Origin: Agriotes lineatus
Lineage: Eukaryota; Arthropoda; Insecta; Coleoptera; Elateridae
NCBI GenBank assembly: GCA_940337035.1
Contig: CALNHX010005233.1
Span: 46,975 to 110,974 of the forward strand
Length of the DNA: 64,000 nucleotides
Reading direction: 5' to 3'
Part shown: positions 48,031 to 62,400 of the stretch, in pieces
Position numbering within the stretch: the stretch's first letter is position 1
Layout: the number at the start of each line of letters is the position of its first letter
Translations under genes and position numbers: made by a program
The notes under the pieces: generated by a model
Told to the model about the DNA's origin: nothing
What the model saw: only the letters and a program-made list of their open reading frames with translations
Databases searched by the model: none

Positions 48031-49147
48031 CAGTGAAATCTCCCTTACCGGACACCTCTAATAAGCGGAAACCTCTCTTACACGGACATTTTGTTGGGAA
48101 CCAACTTGCTTGCATTAACTTTACTAATAAAATTTTCTCTAATAAACGGACACTTTCTTAAACGGACACGGACACCATTTTTCGACCATTTTTAGACTGT
48201 GAATCTCTTGTACGGACACTTCAAAATGCAGGCCCAGTTAATGGCGTCAAAACAATCCATAAATCCAACATTTAATGATCATGTTGTTAAATTAACGAAT
48301 TCTTTTGCAATACGGGCGGTATTAAGTCAACTCAAATCAGCATTATGACCGCAGGAAATTCGACACTTTTATTACCCTATGCACGATATTACAAAATAGT
48401 TCATGTCGCCCAATTTTAGAGGCCTGCAATTCAAAACTACTTTGCCTTTTGCCTGGACAGCCTATTATGATAAAAATAAAAATAGGAAACATTTTTCCTG
48501 CTTGCTTCTATGGAAAGACAGAACAAGAAAACTAGGCCCAGGGCCATCCCGCGACCGCGGAGCCTGCGGGTATCAAGTTACGCCACTGTAATCAATTCGA
48601 ACCAGAGGACGATTTACCCGTATCAGTAATGGCTGAACTGTATAGGAATATCCCAGAAATCCAAGACGTCGACCCTGACGAATTTATAAACACTGACAAA
48701 GAAATAATCCTGGAAGATGATGTAACCGAAATTTCAGGTGAATCAGCTGCCGTTGATATGCAGTTGGCAGAATTAGAAAACGATGGCGACTTAGAAATTT
48801 GTGAGAATGTAATCAAGACCTACACTGAAGCATTAACAGTGAATAATTTTAAATGCTTTGCTAAAGAAAGCAACGACTTTAAAGTATTCAAACTGTCAAA
48901 ATATTTAGAAATACATGCTGAAAGTATAATAAGCAGTCAGAAAAAACCCTTCCGTCAAACGAGTATTTTAGATTTTGTAACAACTATTACATAACTTTGT
49001 TTCAATTATTTATTATTGTTAGCGCATATACCTTTGCATAATATGACTTTTTTAAACATAAAAATGGATTTTCCCTTAAGCGGACGCCTCTAATAACCGG
49101 ACAAAAACTTTGGCACCGTGCGTGTCCGCTTATGGGAGATTTCACTG
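48031..49147 (+). mobile_element. Deleted pogo/Tigger-type element
   Basis: Ends CAGTGAAATCTCCC and its inverse, flanked by TA at 48029-48030 and 49148-49149. Subterminal regions on both sides repeat the word CGGACA[CT] (e.g. CCGGACACCTCTAATAAGCG and AAGCGGACGCCTCTAATAAC), likely transposase-binding sites. The 1,117-bp element lacks the helix-turn-helix/CENP-B and DDE parts but keeps a C-terminal reading frame (48572-48994). It is non-autonomous by deletion. Confidence 0.85.
48572..48994 (+). pseudogene. C-terminal fragment of a pogo-like transposase
   Basis: An open frame upstream of ATG 48629 reads IKLRHCNQFEPEDDLPVSVM, the end of the DDE domain region of Tigger-type proteins, and continues 121 residues from that ATG to the stop. 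The middle is strongly acidic (EIILEDDVTEISGES, LAELENDGDLEICENV) and the end is basic then QTSILDFVTTIT. The QTSILDF word resembles the PCNA-binding (PIP-box) motif reported at the C-terminus of pogo transposase, though the second aromatic is missing. The N-terminal DNA-binding and catalytic regions are deleted, so the fragment cannot transpose DNA. Confidence 0.7.
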
Positions 49148-49149
49148 TA

Positions 49150-49989
49150 TATAGTTAGCAATAATAAGCTATACTGCTATCTAATTCATCACATAATATA
49201 ACAGGCGATTATAGAACCCAGCTTTTACCAACGCAGTAACGAAGGTTCAAGCTGCAAAAATAAGAAGTCTTCTAAATGATTTTGTTTTAAATAGAGTGAG
49301 TTTTATATTCAGCAACTGTATCAGATGGAGAAACGGTTAAATGTTGACGAAAGACAATGTTATGAACTTGTTGAATACTATTGCTATCTAATATTAAAAA
49401 GTTCACTGTGCTAGATATTTGAAGATATTTAAATACCTTTATTCTATTTAATTCACCCTCAAAAAGTGAAACAGGAGATGTTCTAGGTAATTTTATGCCT
49501 AAAACCATATTGTACTGAAGCCCTAGTCATGGCACTATTAGAGGAGTATTTGTTTCATTTTGCAACGGTAAAAATGTGTTGCTGTCATTCCTACATACAA
49601 AGAAGTTATGAGGTTTTCTACTATAGGATGTTAAAAAATGAAATAGATTTTATGTTAATAAGAAAGTGATGGCGACTGTCCGTAAGAAAGTACAACCCAG
49701 CGCGGAATGCGGGTCCAACCATAAACTTCTAGTCAAATTCGTACTAATTTTAATATACTCAACCTAACGTGGTATTTCAAGAAAATTAGGTAGTCCTGAA
49801 CCAGAGATTTTCCAATAAATTTTAAGAAATCAGGGCATGCCATGCAAAAAGAAGACTCGCGGCAAGCCTGGTCTGTGGTGAAAAGAATTCAAAATGCCAC
49901 ATTTCCAGTAAGCTCCAAAAAGGAAATATTGGATGTCAGACAGTACGATGCAACTGATAGAAGACAAACGTATAAAACACAGAAACGAC
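49150..49989. other. No gene recognised
   Basis: AT-rich. From about 49860 weak Lys/Arg-rich frames begin that may already belong to the LINE relic that follows. Confidence 0.4.
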
Positions 49990-51388
49990 CCAACAGCTAA
50001 ATAGAAAAATTAAGGAGGCATGAAGATAGGATAAAAACGAACACATTAAAGACGTTAGGTATTGCGAACTAGAACGACATGCTCATCGCCACGAATCACA
50101 CAAGCCTTTTGATAGGGTTTAGGGTTAAATACTTATCAAGAAAGTTTCGACCGCGAATACAAATACTTTCGAATGAAAATGGAACAGTTGTAACTGATGT
50201 TGAAGAAATTGCAGTGGTGTGGAAACATCATTATCAAAACCTCTTTAATAATGCTGCACTACCGCTCAACTATCAACCCTTTTGTCATCTTGTGGAAAGA
50301 AACACTTGCTGAAAGAGAGCCAGATGTACTACGGTCGGAGGTAGAAAAAGCCATAAAAACGCTCAAGATTATTGGAGATACGGGAGTCAGGCCAATGGCC
50401 GGATGATTGGTGCGAATCAGTCTTCATTTCTATCTATAAAAAGGGCAATAAAGGAACTGGTAAATATAGAACTATAGCACTGATCTCTCACGAGAGCTCC
50501 TGAACATCATTAATGAACTACTGATTTCTCAATCCTAAATGAGTCATCGTCGGCGCTTTATTCGCTTACTTTATCTAAACGGAATGGTCCCTACCGAGAT
50601 TAATGAGAAATCGGTAGGCTTACCTACTCCTTTAAATTCCCAAAGAACAGAATAATTTTGTTCCAGAGCTTGAGATAAATACAAAAAAGACAAGTACGCT
50701 AAAAAGAGCCTATACAGAAGTTACAGAAGTATAAATGGAAGGAAAAACTGGATAATGCTAAAAGTTTCACATACCTCGGTAGCGCACTGGAAGAACAGGG
50801 ATGATGTCAGGCCGACATAAAGATAAGGATATGCAAAGCGCAAAACTCTTTCAAAATTGAGCTCTCAAATAATACGAAGATTGAAATTTTTAAATTAAAT
50901 GTTATTAACGTACTTCTTTATGGATCTGAGTGCGCTAAACGAACGACAGACTAAGAAACTTCAAACATCTGTAAACAAGTGCTTAAGAAAAATTTCGAAT
51001 ATGGCTTTATGGGCTGTTACGGAACAACAATCAATTTACAAAACCATGGAAAGACGCCGCCGGAATTGGATATAACATCAGAGGTAAAAGAAAAGTGGGC
51101 CGAACAAATTTGACCTGAAGGAGAAATATACTGAATCAATGTAACGAGAAGAATCTGAAATGGAAGCAAGTGAAACAGTTAGCACAAAACAAAATTAAGT
51201 GGAAAGAATTCGTCGAGAATATATGTACGAAAGTAGAGGGAGAATAACTCAACTCTTTAAAATAAAAGTGAAAGTGTGTATTAGTGTAAGACTGCCTACC
51301 TTATGCTAATTAACAGACAGTCTTTGAACGTCTTAGGACGCCGTATGGTCCTCCGAAGATCTAGAAGACTGATGATGATGATGATGAA
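49990..51388 (+). pseudogene. Decayed RTE-type LINE, copy B
   Basis: Successive frame fragments follow RT order: RIQILSNENGTVVTDVEEIA and WKHHYQNLFNN (pre-RT region); EPDVLRSEVEKAIKTLK (start of RT); a deletion; then C-terminal pieces including SALNERQTKKLQTSVNKCLR, NMALWAVTEQQ and METSET-like linker near 51150. It ends in a (TGA)n tail at 51368-51388, typical of the microsatellite tails of RTE-class elements. The catalytic palm is missing and frames shift many times. Clade placement is by motif style. Confidence 0.65.
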
Positions 51389-52628
51389 AGGAACAATAGA
51401 ACAGATTGTGACCGCTGAACTCTCTAATATGAATGAGAAAGTAATACTAATAATAATACCGCAACACTTCGCTATAAGCAGGATAGCGTTCAACAGATCA
51501 GATGACGTACTCCGGAGGAGGGATGGGTTTATACTAAAATATCATGTCAAAATAAAGGCGCCACCAACTTGATTGGTCAACAACTCGCGAATTTAAGTTG
51601 GAAGATTCTGTCTGTTAATCGCAACTTACATTGAAGGGGAATGCCTCATAAATAAATTTATCAGACACAGACTGTTTGATAAGCTGTAACCTGTTAGTAA
51701 AAAAGACAAATTAACGCAGCGTAACGTATGTATTTTAACTTGAAATACAAGCTTAGCGCACGAATACACAAAGTGCAAGGTGTGTAGGGAATAAACAAAA
51801 TCATTGTACATTGATTTTTTTACGATTTCTTGCTTGCTTTCCAGTGTCGAGTTGTTTTTTGATAGCTTTTGGACCTTGGTTTCCATCTACAGTTTTACTG
51901 ATTAATTTATTTCTTGATTAACTTGTTTAGTTCTGTCCGTTTTACTTTCTTGTTATTCTTATCTGGTTTTATGATTCGGCGTCTTTTTATAAGTTTTTGT
52001 GTTTTTTCACGTAATTTGCTTTCAGTGTTGCTTCTGGTCTATTCCTTGCACTCTCTGCCTTTCTCTTTACCTAATTGTCACCGTAATCGGAAAGTGTAGG
52101 GCCGCTAGGGACTGAGGGCTTTTGTCTGAATGAAACTTTCGTTTGGAAGAGATTTTAGCCATAATGCATCACGTTGGCCAGGCGTCTTGATGCATGGATT
52201 TAGGATAAATGTGGCATAAAAGGTGAAACGGATAGGACAGAAGGGGTGATTTAAGGTGTCCCCGAGGAATTGAGATGTGGGGGAGACCAAGAGCTCGCTG
52301 GTCCTTGTACAAGTCTATCCTTTACCGGGATTGTAAGGAACTACTTACTCGCTACCCAAACCAAACTAAACTCGACGTTGACCGTTGCAGATAAAACTAC
52401 CTATATCTTTTAGATTTGCGTAGCAATGAAGTACGGTTAGCTAAAACTACAGGTGAGGTAGATCACTAGGGCTAACATTAGGAAATAAAGCAAAAATAGA
52501 TGCTTGCGTCAAAACGAACTTAACAAGATCTACAACGTTGGCCAAATTAGCGAAAAGGCCAGGGGTTTCGTAAACTGCACTAAACTCTGGCACTGAATTG
52601 GGGTTATCTCCGGAAAATACTACCTGAA
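51389..52628. other. No gene recognised
   Basis: Short unrelated frames only; no terminal repeats found. Confidence 0.35.
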
Positions 52629-53402
52629 ATGGATACACCGCAACATCTACATCAGCTCATGCAGAGCCGATATGAGAAGGAAGAGTTAAAGTTAACAACA
52701 CTATATCGGGATCATTTGAACTCCAAGCAGGTGTCAGAGAAGGTTGCATCTTCTCACCTATATTATTCAATATCTACAGTGAATACATACTGCGGGTGGC
52801 GTTTGATGACTGATAGGGAAGGGGTAAAAAATCAGTAACCTAGGTATGCTGATGACACACTAATCATTACGTCGACCCAAGAAGAAATGGAAACTACCAT
52901 GGATATATTAAGCAATATAAGTAAACAATATGGTTTGCAGCTGAACAAGAGTAGAACCAAAATAATGATAGTGGACAGATCTATCAACAATATACGCAAA
53001 TTCAAAGGGTCGCTAATTTAGAGGTTGTAGTCGAGTTTAATGATGTTGAATCAGTAATAATAATAATAATAGTTAAGGCAGCGAAACAAAAATAAGGCGT
53101 TGTCTGACAAGAACAGCGACAACAAAACTTTCCCGAGTTTGAAAAGATACAGCTATTACATGACGTACTAAATTACTGACAGCTAACTAATCTTTCCTAT
53201 TCCAATGTACGCGGCTGAAAACTGGACGTTAACGCAAATTATTCAAAACAGAATAGAAACATTTAAAATGTGGATGTATAAGCGGATGGTTAGAAGATCT
53301 TGGATACAGCATCCCGTAAATGTTTCGATCGCAAAAGAACTAAGCATTCAAGAGAAACTGATAAAAAAAACCACCAAGCGTATCTGCGCTTCTTCGTACA
53401 TA
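52629..53402 (+). pseudogene. Decayed RTE-type LINE, copy C (RT palm and thumb)
   Basis: Around 52708-52796 the + strand reads FELQAGVREGCIFSPILF and NIYSEYIL, the conserved RT block. About 50 bp on comes PRYADDTLIITSTQEEMETT with the YADD catalytic box, then LQLNKSRTKIMIVDRS. At 53205-53402 MYAAENWTLTQIIQNRIETF and KMWMYKRMVRRSWIQHPVN give the thumb region. Frames change at least three times. It lies 1.2 kb downstream of copy B in the same orientation, so B and C may be parts of one disrupted element. Confidence 0.72.
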
Positions 53403-56400
53403 TAGGGACAAACTTTAAGGGGTGATTTCTTGATCAATTCTAAGATAAAAAGTTCATACAAACATGGGACGTATACGGCTTCGTTTTGAAAATACAGGAT
53501 GTTCAAGTACAAATGAATCTTTTTTTTTTAAATCTGGGAAACGCCTAGAGGTATACTAATGAAACTTGATGTAGGTTAGTATTTCATAAAGTGGCATTGT
53601 TTGGTCAAAATAAATTTAATTTATTGCTATCACTGGCGTGCATCTCAGTTACCTTATTTTAGAAAAATCTAGTATCTATACGACAAGTTTTTTATCTTCA
53701 TCCATTGAAACTATACAAAAGATGTATCTTTTATTTTTTTGATATAATAAACGTTTTTCGAGAAAAACGGAAAAGTCGGATAGATATTTGGAAAGAATAC
53801 CTTTGAAAATGAATAGATCTATAATATTTTAATTGCAAGAATTACAGCAATAAATCAATTTTTTCAGTCTCTAACTTGAAATAGTTGATATGCAGCGTGT
53901 CTTTACTACATATAATGTGAAGTATTTGAGATAATTGTAATTAAATGAAGGAAAGTTGATGTGACTTAATGACTTGTCTTTTTGAGATGTGGAATTGATG
54001 AGTTTATTGATTAACATTCACTACAAATCTGTTGAACAAAAAAAAGATACTAAAAACACTGAAAATATCACGTATTTTCCGTACTTGATTACAAAAGCCA
54101 TTTATCGTTAAAAATGTTTTGCTCTTTTAAGCTGTGTTAAAACAGAAATAATGTAAATTGAGATCTTACAAAGTGATTAATCTGTTTTTGAAATTTTTAT
54201 TTTTACCTTGTTGTCTAATGGTTGAATACAGTAACTTTTCTGTAATAATTGTTTAAATAGATTTTTTATTGTTTAACAAATATCTCAAAAATTACTAATT
54301 ATGATTTTCTTTGCCACTGCCACTGAATTGCACGAGTTAACTTAAATTCACCTGATTATTTGTATTTGATTAGTTTAGAGTGTACGAAATCACAATTTTA
54401 TATATGGTGTAGTTCTAAGAAATATAGAATTTTTTTTTAAACAACCGATTCTGTAAAAGCATCTTTAGAAATTTGTGTTTTGAAACATAAATTTTCAGTT
54501 TTCGCTTTTCCGTGATGTTAAAATACACTCTATATAATTTCAACAATTATTTGAGTATCGTCAAAGGTTGAAGCATTGGTGGGTCGAATCAAACTATTAG
54601 AAAGATAAAGTAGAAAGCTATAAAGTGTGTTGAAGTATTGCTATGAGCCAAGAGCCACTTTTAAATACCTCTGTAATTATCTGCCCTATTTTAGTTAAAG
54701 CTAAATTTTTGCCAACATTCTAATTGAGCTATCAGTCTATTTTTGGGTTTCGATAAATGAAAATATTCTTAATTAATTTGCTTCAATTAAGGCATCACTT
54801 GATGCTCGTGCTAGTAGGGTTGCATACTCAGCATTTTCTCCCTTTCCCAAAATGTTGGAGTCTTATCACCCAATTTTCGTCCATTTTGCCTTCCTGTCTT
54901 GATGTAGGAAGGTTGCTGAGTGAACGACGTTTGTGGTACGTACCACGTTCTGGTTTTTTCGCTAGCATCCTTGTTTGAGAAAATCCGTTTTTGATTCCGT
55001 TTTGGTTGGAATATTTGAATGACGTCTAGTTGAGGAAAATTTATGGGAATTTCTCAAATCAGACATCGTTCTGGATTCACTTGCGTCAAGCACATGGTTA
55101 CATTTCGGCAAAGATGGGAGCCGAACATCAAATAGGTATGCCTAAACTTCCATTTTGTGCCTTACGCCTTGGTTCTATTGTGTGCAATGAATTTTAGCTC
55201 TTTTTTTCCCGAACTGCTAAATTCTGCCCTCTTGCGACTGCATGGCGCCCTTGATCCGAGTCCAATAAGTTTGAAGCCCCATCGTTACGATACCTGCATG
55301 TTGACAGCCGTAGCGCAGACCACCTGTGACATCCGTGACGTCTTCGACAGGGCTTTCTACACGCCTACGATCTCTTATGCCGCTGCCCAAGGTCTGTTTA
55401 ACCCAGTTTAATTGATCGACCTGCGTCGAGTTGTTGGTGCCTCGAATTCAGTCTACAAATTAGAATCCCCTTGTGTACATGTCCCCGAACTTATATTAGG
55501 ACTTTTAATGTGTTTGGCATGTACCAGATTATATCTTATTCGGCAAACATTAGGTTGCCTTCATAAATTACTTGAGCTAATAGCATAAACGTAGACACCT
55601 ACGTAATTAGCACAGTTTACCAGAATAACCTAGCTACTGTTTTTGGGAGTGTAAACATTGAGCGTGGATGTGTCTCACATGCCATCCGAGTGAATATTAC
55701 CAATCAATTTGTGAAGCGAAATTGCATAAGCCTTATTTAAATTTGGATTGACGTCATGTGAATGACAGAATTGTTCGGTTGAGTTGAGCTAGGACAATCC
55801 CGTACTTGCAAGATATTTTAGTAATGCCCCGCATTACCTGTCGTCTTGAAGTATTATTTATGAATTTCAAATAACTTCCCACGTGACTTTGGAGTTATAT
55901 AGCGCCCTATCTGAAACAAGATCTTGCGTCAATAGGACCATTTGAGTATAAATATGAATGACAACTAACAGTTTCTTGCATTTGAAGATTTGGGGCCACA
56001 TTCAACCCGCTACCCTAAATTTAAATAGTAATAATTTTAGCCGTGGTTGTAGGCTTTGTCTAGTAGTTCTGCGGAAATACAATTTGCTAAATAAAACATG
56101 TCAATTTGTACCTCTTGCCGCAATATTTATTTGTATTAAACATCTAGACAGTTATTGATTACTGATATAATTATGAAGACGATCCTTATTAATATTTATG
56201 CTAATGTGATATTTTAATCTGGTTTTGGCGTTATTGAAATTTGTTTATGTATTACCGCCGAGCACTTTTGTTGAGATAAATTATATTGACTACTTTTGCG
56301 AATTTTATATTTGCCCTTGTCATTGCCTTTAATTTTCAGGTTTGGTTATTAGCGCCTTCTGTAGTATACCTTTGGCTTAGCAAAGTGCTGGGTTACCTGT

Positions 56401-59400
56401 TACTTGGCGCCCATAATTTTCTTACAGCTAAAGATTCGAGTCTTGTTTTACCCACGACCAGCTCCGGCTGAGAAGTCGGTTGCCTTTGCCCGTCCCTTTT
56501 ACAGTCAGGCTGACGGTAGCAGTATATATGAATACAATATAATTGATACAGTTTAACATTTTGTGAGCTGATGGATTGTAGTGGCTTTAAATAAAATGTA
56601 GCGGCTGCAATAGGCTGTAATTAATAGTACATGTAACCTTTCGAAATTGCATAGTAGTGGATTACAAAAATCGGATTGCGATAGCTCGTTCATATTTCAT
56701 ATGTTGTCGCGACAATTTAAAGCGTTGGAGTCCATATTTATGACATCGCTGCTATTCTTGTTTGGGAAAATTTATTGCTTTGTTATGCATGTATTATCGG
56801 TTTATATGCTAGCTGCCTGGTTTTTATATTTTCTGTTTTGCGAAACAATGTTTTTTATATCAAATATATTGACTGAAAATTTACCTGATAACTTGATTTG
56901 TTTATGGCAATATAGGATTTCAATGAACAGGAAATGCATTTTGCTATATTATGTAATAATGGCGACTTTCAGAATTTAACGACTGGAATATTCAAAAGCG
57001 ACAACAGAATATATTTTCGTTCCGCTTTACTGAGAAGAAAAAGAAATCTGTAGTAAGCTCTTAAGCGTCAGTGTGGGGTTTAAATTGGTGAAATTTTGAA
57101 ACGTCTGGCGAAGTTCTCGCCATTATTTATCAAGCTCTCCTTTAATTTTCCATCGTATATGTAGTTCCAAAGGCTGCCTGAATCGTACCGAATTCTATCT
57201 AATTTCCCAGCCGCCCGGTTACTTCCCTTCATTCATAAAGCAAGGAGCTTTAAGTTTCTGCATTTTACTGCTTCGAATACCCTCTCCCCGATTTGTGTGC
57301 AAACTTTTAACGAGGTTCAGAAATTTAACGTTTCACAGTACACCTGAAATACCCCAGAATAAATTTTGGCGTCCAAATTTGTCTAATAAATTTTCCGCTG
57401 TTTCCTTCGTTTTTAATAACACGACTCCTGAATTCTTCTAAAGATTACCACGTTTTAAGGCACCGAGAATTATATTCCGTTTTGGTGCGTAAATTGAGAA
57501 AAATGTCGAATGCGGTGGTATTTTGTTTTTTGCGAGGTGGACCCCTTTTTGTTTATTGTATAAATACAATTTAGATAGCCATTTTGGAGCTAAAAAGATG
57601 CTTCGGTTTTGGAACGTTTTCGAATAAAAAGTTTTTAGTCAAGAAGACGGAGATTGATTGAAGTGTCCTCGTGACAGTATGTGATCATAAATTACGCGAG
57701 GCAGAGTTTATATCGTCGTCGGGTTTGGTCCCGCTAAGATAATGATTTTTCCACTACACAATTGCTGAACAAATAGGGTACAAATTGGACTAGCACACTC
57801 TTTTGAAGTTGTCTTTGTATGGTTTTCTCAACGAAAGGAGTAGATGTTATATCTACTATTTTTGTTTTGATAAAAATAATTATATTATGGTCGTTACTGA
57901 CGTTGTGTTCGTTTGGAGTACAGTAAAAATAAAAATTGCCTCTAAATAATTTCCCATTCACATGCATTATGCTCATCTAACTGCCACTATGTTAGTATCA
58001 TAAACGTGCTGTAGAATGTAGTAATACCAAAGCAAAGTACGTTTTATTATTTTTTATCTCCTTTGCAAATAAGAATTTTAAATAAGTATTTCATTTGTTT
58101 TTCAACATAATCATCTTTCCTGGCGAGGCATCTATCATATGTATACAGAGACATCAGAAAAGATTGGTGACCACGTGACCACATAATATAGGCTACACTG
58201 TTGGCAACCACATTTACAAAATTAAATTTGACAAGTAGCAGTGGCGTGCTACATATTAAAGAATTTTCATATTATAGGAAATCACTTATCCGAAACTGAA
58301 GTGTTGTTAACGCAAGGGAAATAAAATATTGAAAGTTCGAAATTGAACCACGCGGTAACACATCTTCCAGAACTGGCTATACGTATACCTAATAAGTGCA
58401 CTTTAACAACATACCATGTAGTAAACGTAAACCCTGACCAATTCAAGGACCTTTGGCAATGTATCTGCCAAGGATGCCTTTTTTTATCACTTTTTCTCTG
58501 TAAAGAGGTCTAATCTAGGATGAAAGAGTAAAATTGTTTTGATTGGATGCTGAAAAACTACTAACGTCCATAGTGTAGATAACACAAAGATGCTGTATAC
58601 AGAGGAGAAAATGTTTTGTACTTGTAACTTTTCCACGCATGGAAGGTTTTAGCAGAGAAGATAGGATCTGACTTCACAGATCAAGATGACACTTAATGGT
58701 CCAGATAGAGCAGGAACTTTACTTCAACGCTTCCCACAAATTTAGGCAGAACGTAAAACGAAAGAATCGACCAAGGGGTTTACAACTTAAACAAAGGAGT
58801 TCGTGAAGAGGAACTTAAAGAAGATTTACATGAGCGACTTCAGCAGGTGCGACGTTACTAAAATATGGAAACCCACGTACATTAGAAGAGATGCAAAAGT
58901 TTATAAATGCACTGGCATACACTATTGTCGCATAGCTATAGTTCATGAAACCAACAGAAAAATCTTAGCATTCGAAATGCCTTGCTATGAAAGGAAGATT
59001 ACCGTTGTTACAGGCGTTCCGTTCACGGAATGTAACAAGCTTAAAAGAGGCTCCCATAGCTCACCGTGAGGGGTAGGTCTTAGATTGAAACTCGCTCGTT
59101 CGCTCGCGATAGTCAAAACAGTTGTACCCGGAAATATACGGATAAATTGGTGTTATTTAAGGACCTGGTCTATATCTGCCGTTGATGTTAGGAGAACTTT
59201 AACCAGGAGCTCTAGGATTGGGCTCAGCCTTTCAGTTGCGACCACAGTGAACAAATAATTTAGCCTGATCGTGATGTCATGTCGCGCGATAAACAAAAGC
59301 CTTTACAAGTGCTCCCCTGGAAAACAATTCTAAAGGGGAAATATTTTCTATAAACTGGCGCAGAGCGCTTAAGGAATTGCTGTACTTCTAACGGAAAACG

Positions 59401-62400
59401 CCCCAAACCATGTTGAATAACTGTAAATTTACGCATATACAAAATTTATAGTAATTTACGCATGCAGAATATCCTTAGCCTTGATACATATAAGATATTC
59501 AGAATTTTAAGTGAATGACACTTGCAATACTAAATTATTAAAATATATTTAACTTTGCTTGGGGCAGCGAAACAATGGTAGTGATGCGGTAATGAAAGTG
59601 GTCGGCCACTGGGGCTGAGTGAAAGTTCTTGTTGGATGCAATGAAACTAGCGACCTAAAGTTTATCGAGAATTGCGGGCTCCGTGGCGAAACCGTGGTTG
59701 ACGAGCGAATTGGCGTCGTCCTTCAGGGCAACGTTGACTGGTCGAATATGGACTCTGGTTACAACCAATTGGCGTTAATCTACGCGCTGGTAACGAGAGG
59801 TTTCTCTAGGGTTTTGCGGCAGAACACAGGGTGTTGACTCTATATACAGAGCGTCAGCGAGACGATACGAGGGTTCCTTTAAATATATCCAATCGGGGGA
59901 TCGAGATGAAATTCCACAGAACTCAAACGAGGCGGGCTTAGGAAATACAAATTGATAAGCTGCATTTGGGTAGTTAGGTATATCCAATTGTCATCATAAT
60001 TTGCCAAAATTGGAACGGTAAGGCTCTCAAACAGGTACATGCACGGATCAAGAACGCTGACTTTACTATGGGTCTTGCCGTATCTCAGCGACCACAAATG
60101 CGCAGTGGAGCAAGGGAGAAAACTGTAGAGCGAGACGCCCAAATGGTGTTTTCAGTACAACCTAAAAACATTAGGCTAGTTTGCAGGAGCGAAATTTAAA
60201 ATAGGTTTGTGTCAATATTTCGTGTTTATTTGATAAAACTGTTTTTTATAATAAACGAAAATATAAGTAGATAAAGAACGCAGAAACTAACCTATAAGCA
60301 CGAAAATAGCAAACGATATTTTCAGGTTGGTCTGTAGCCTTGCCTATGACGTATTTACAGAATTTCGATCACTGCGCAGGGTCGCTGAGATATGGCAAGC
60401 ACTCTACGTCTGTTTCCAAGACAGTAAATTGTGTTTACCAGTTACTAACGATAAATTTGACGGTAAGTATTTAGGCGTTCTAGAATGGTTAAGAAATTGA
60501 TTCAAAATGAACCAATTTTATAATTTTGCTGTTGTACTGCATCGAAAAGCTATAAATTTCGGCACTGTTCGGCGGCTGAAAACACCCACTTTTTTGTAGT
60601 TGTAACTTTTACTTTTCAGCAGTAATAACTATGACAACAAAAGCTAACGCTATGTTTCCATTGGTCGAAATCAAAATACACATTGACATTTTGTAGTATT
60701 ATCATGACCTTCTCGACTTTCCGGACCTCCTCGATTAAAAATAAAAATAATTTAAAAAAACGCTGCCAAAGCAGTAGAACAAAAAATGATGTATGTAACT
60801 CGTACGAAAGTGGACTTTTAGACTAGCCTTATTTATGTGTTTCACTTGCTGCACTCGCTTAGCCATAAATTGCGGCTCGTTCAAAAATGTCCTTAGTTTC
60901 GTACTTGTAACATAAGAGCTAGTATGTAAACGATGATTGCTATAAAAATGCAATACAAAAATCGACATTACGCCAACATGATTTATATTTATAGGGTCTA
61001 ATTAGCGGTTTGATTGCGCTAGGCTGGCTTGCTGACAAATAAACACGCATTTTGATATCAAACACGACTGGTTTAGCTTGATATTTCCCGGCGCTTTTTG
61101 GGCGCTTGTAATCCCCAGAGTGAGATAATTTTTGTGCGTTTTTAAACCGCGCTTCAGCGGTTCGTCCGATTCAGCGTCGGCTGGAGTTTATCGCCTCCCG
61201 TGTATTTTTGCGCACATATCGGTACCAAACACTTGATGGTTTAATTGAACGCCACGCTATTGCTCTAATTAATTTGAGATATATCGAAATAACAGTTTTT
61301 CTCAGCTTCGATGACACACAGGCAGTTTTTGCCTGCGAGTTTTAATTTACGACTCCTACGTTTCCGGGGTAGTTCACAGCTGTCCAGCATTTTGTTTACA
61401 AGCACACATGTGACCTATTGGGCAGCTGCTAGATTTTCTGGCGTTGTTTTGTAAAAGATTTTAATTTGTTCGCATTTCTGATGCGGGCGTGAAGGCCTTG
61501 CTAACATCTGGCCCTTCCAGCAAGAGTTAGTGCCTGGGGCCGATATTATCGAACGGTCGCATTTGTGAAAACTTTGGTTTTGAATACTGAGGCCGAACTC
61601 GTATCATACTTAATAAATAGCTGGACAAATATGATATTTTTTACATTTCAATACATTTTTATTCACGTTGCGTAAATAATTTGTCGAAAATGAAGCCGTT
61701 TCCGGTTATAAATTACAATAACAGGGGCATCACGAACGAGTGAATGTAAAAACTTAGTTTTTGGTTATAGTATATAGCACTGGAGCTCACGTTACGGTTT
61801 TATATTTGTATACAGGTCAGTGAGCGCAGTTTAGTTGATTTTGGGTGTATGGCACATAAGTATTCTGATCTTCGCGGGCACCCTTCTTTCGTCATGATGA
61901 GTTTTATCCGTACGCTAACCAATAAAATGGCCGTTTTGCGTTTTTCTTTTCTCTTTCGTGTTGTGCTACGGATTCGAGAGGTCAATTTCCATTTTGGTTG
62001 CCCAGGGGCGTTTTGTGAAGTTATGCTATGAAGTATTGGGTTAGCCCTCGTTATATTTTAGCGGATCATGCTTCTCTGGTCGACTTTCTACTTCAATTTT
62101 GGCGAAGTAGGCTGGTTAGCGAGCTGTTGGAATTCGTTTTGCACGTGTCCCAGGTTTGGGGTAAGTTCATTTAAGCTCCTATCGTACTGCGTGTTTAGAC
62201 GTTTTGTATTCTATCTCGGCCATTCTCATAGCTGCTAGCGTGAGGCTCCAAAATTCATCATCTGTAAGCGTGAAGTACTGATCGGCGTGCACATCGCGTC
62301 CTTAACCCATAATTAAAGCAACGGTTTCGAGGCCCCTGGCTTTGATGTGATTACCTGCAGGTGCTGGCATTCCTGCAGTCTTCTAGTGTCGAGTTCGGAT

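Noticed and set aside
51303..51572. 89-codon frame with a run of Met
   Set aside because: The Met run is the (ATG)n phase of the LINE's TGA microsatellite tail.
54757..55411. Frames of 73 and 84 codons without known motifs
   Set aside because: No splice or domain support; less AT-rich composition alone is not enough.
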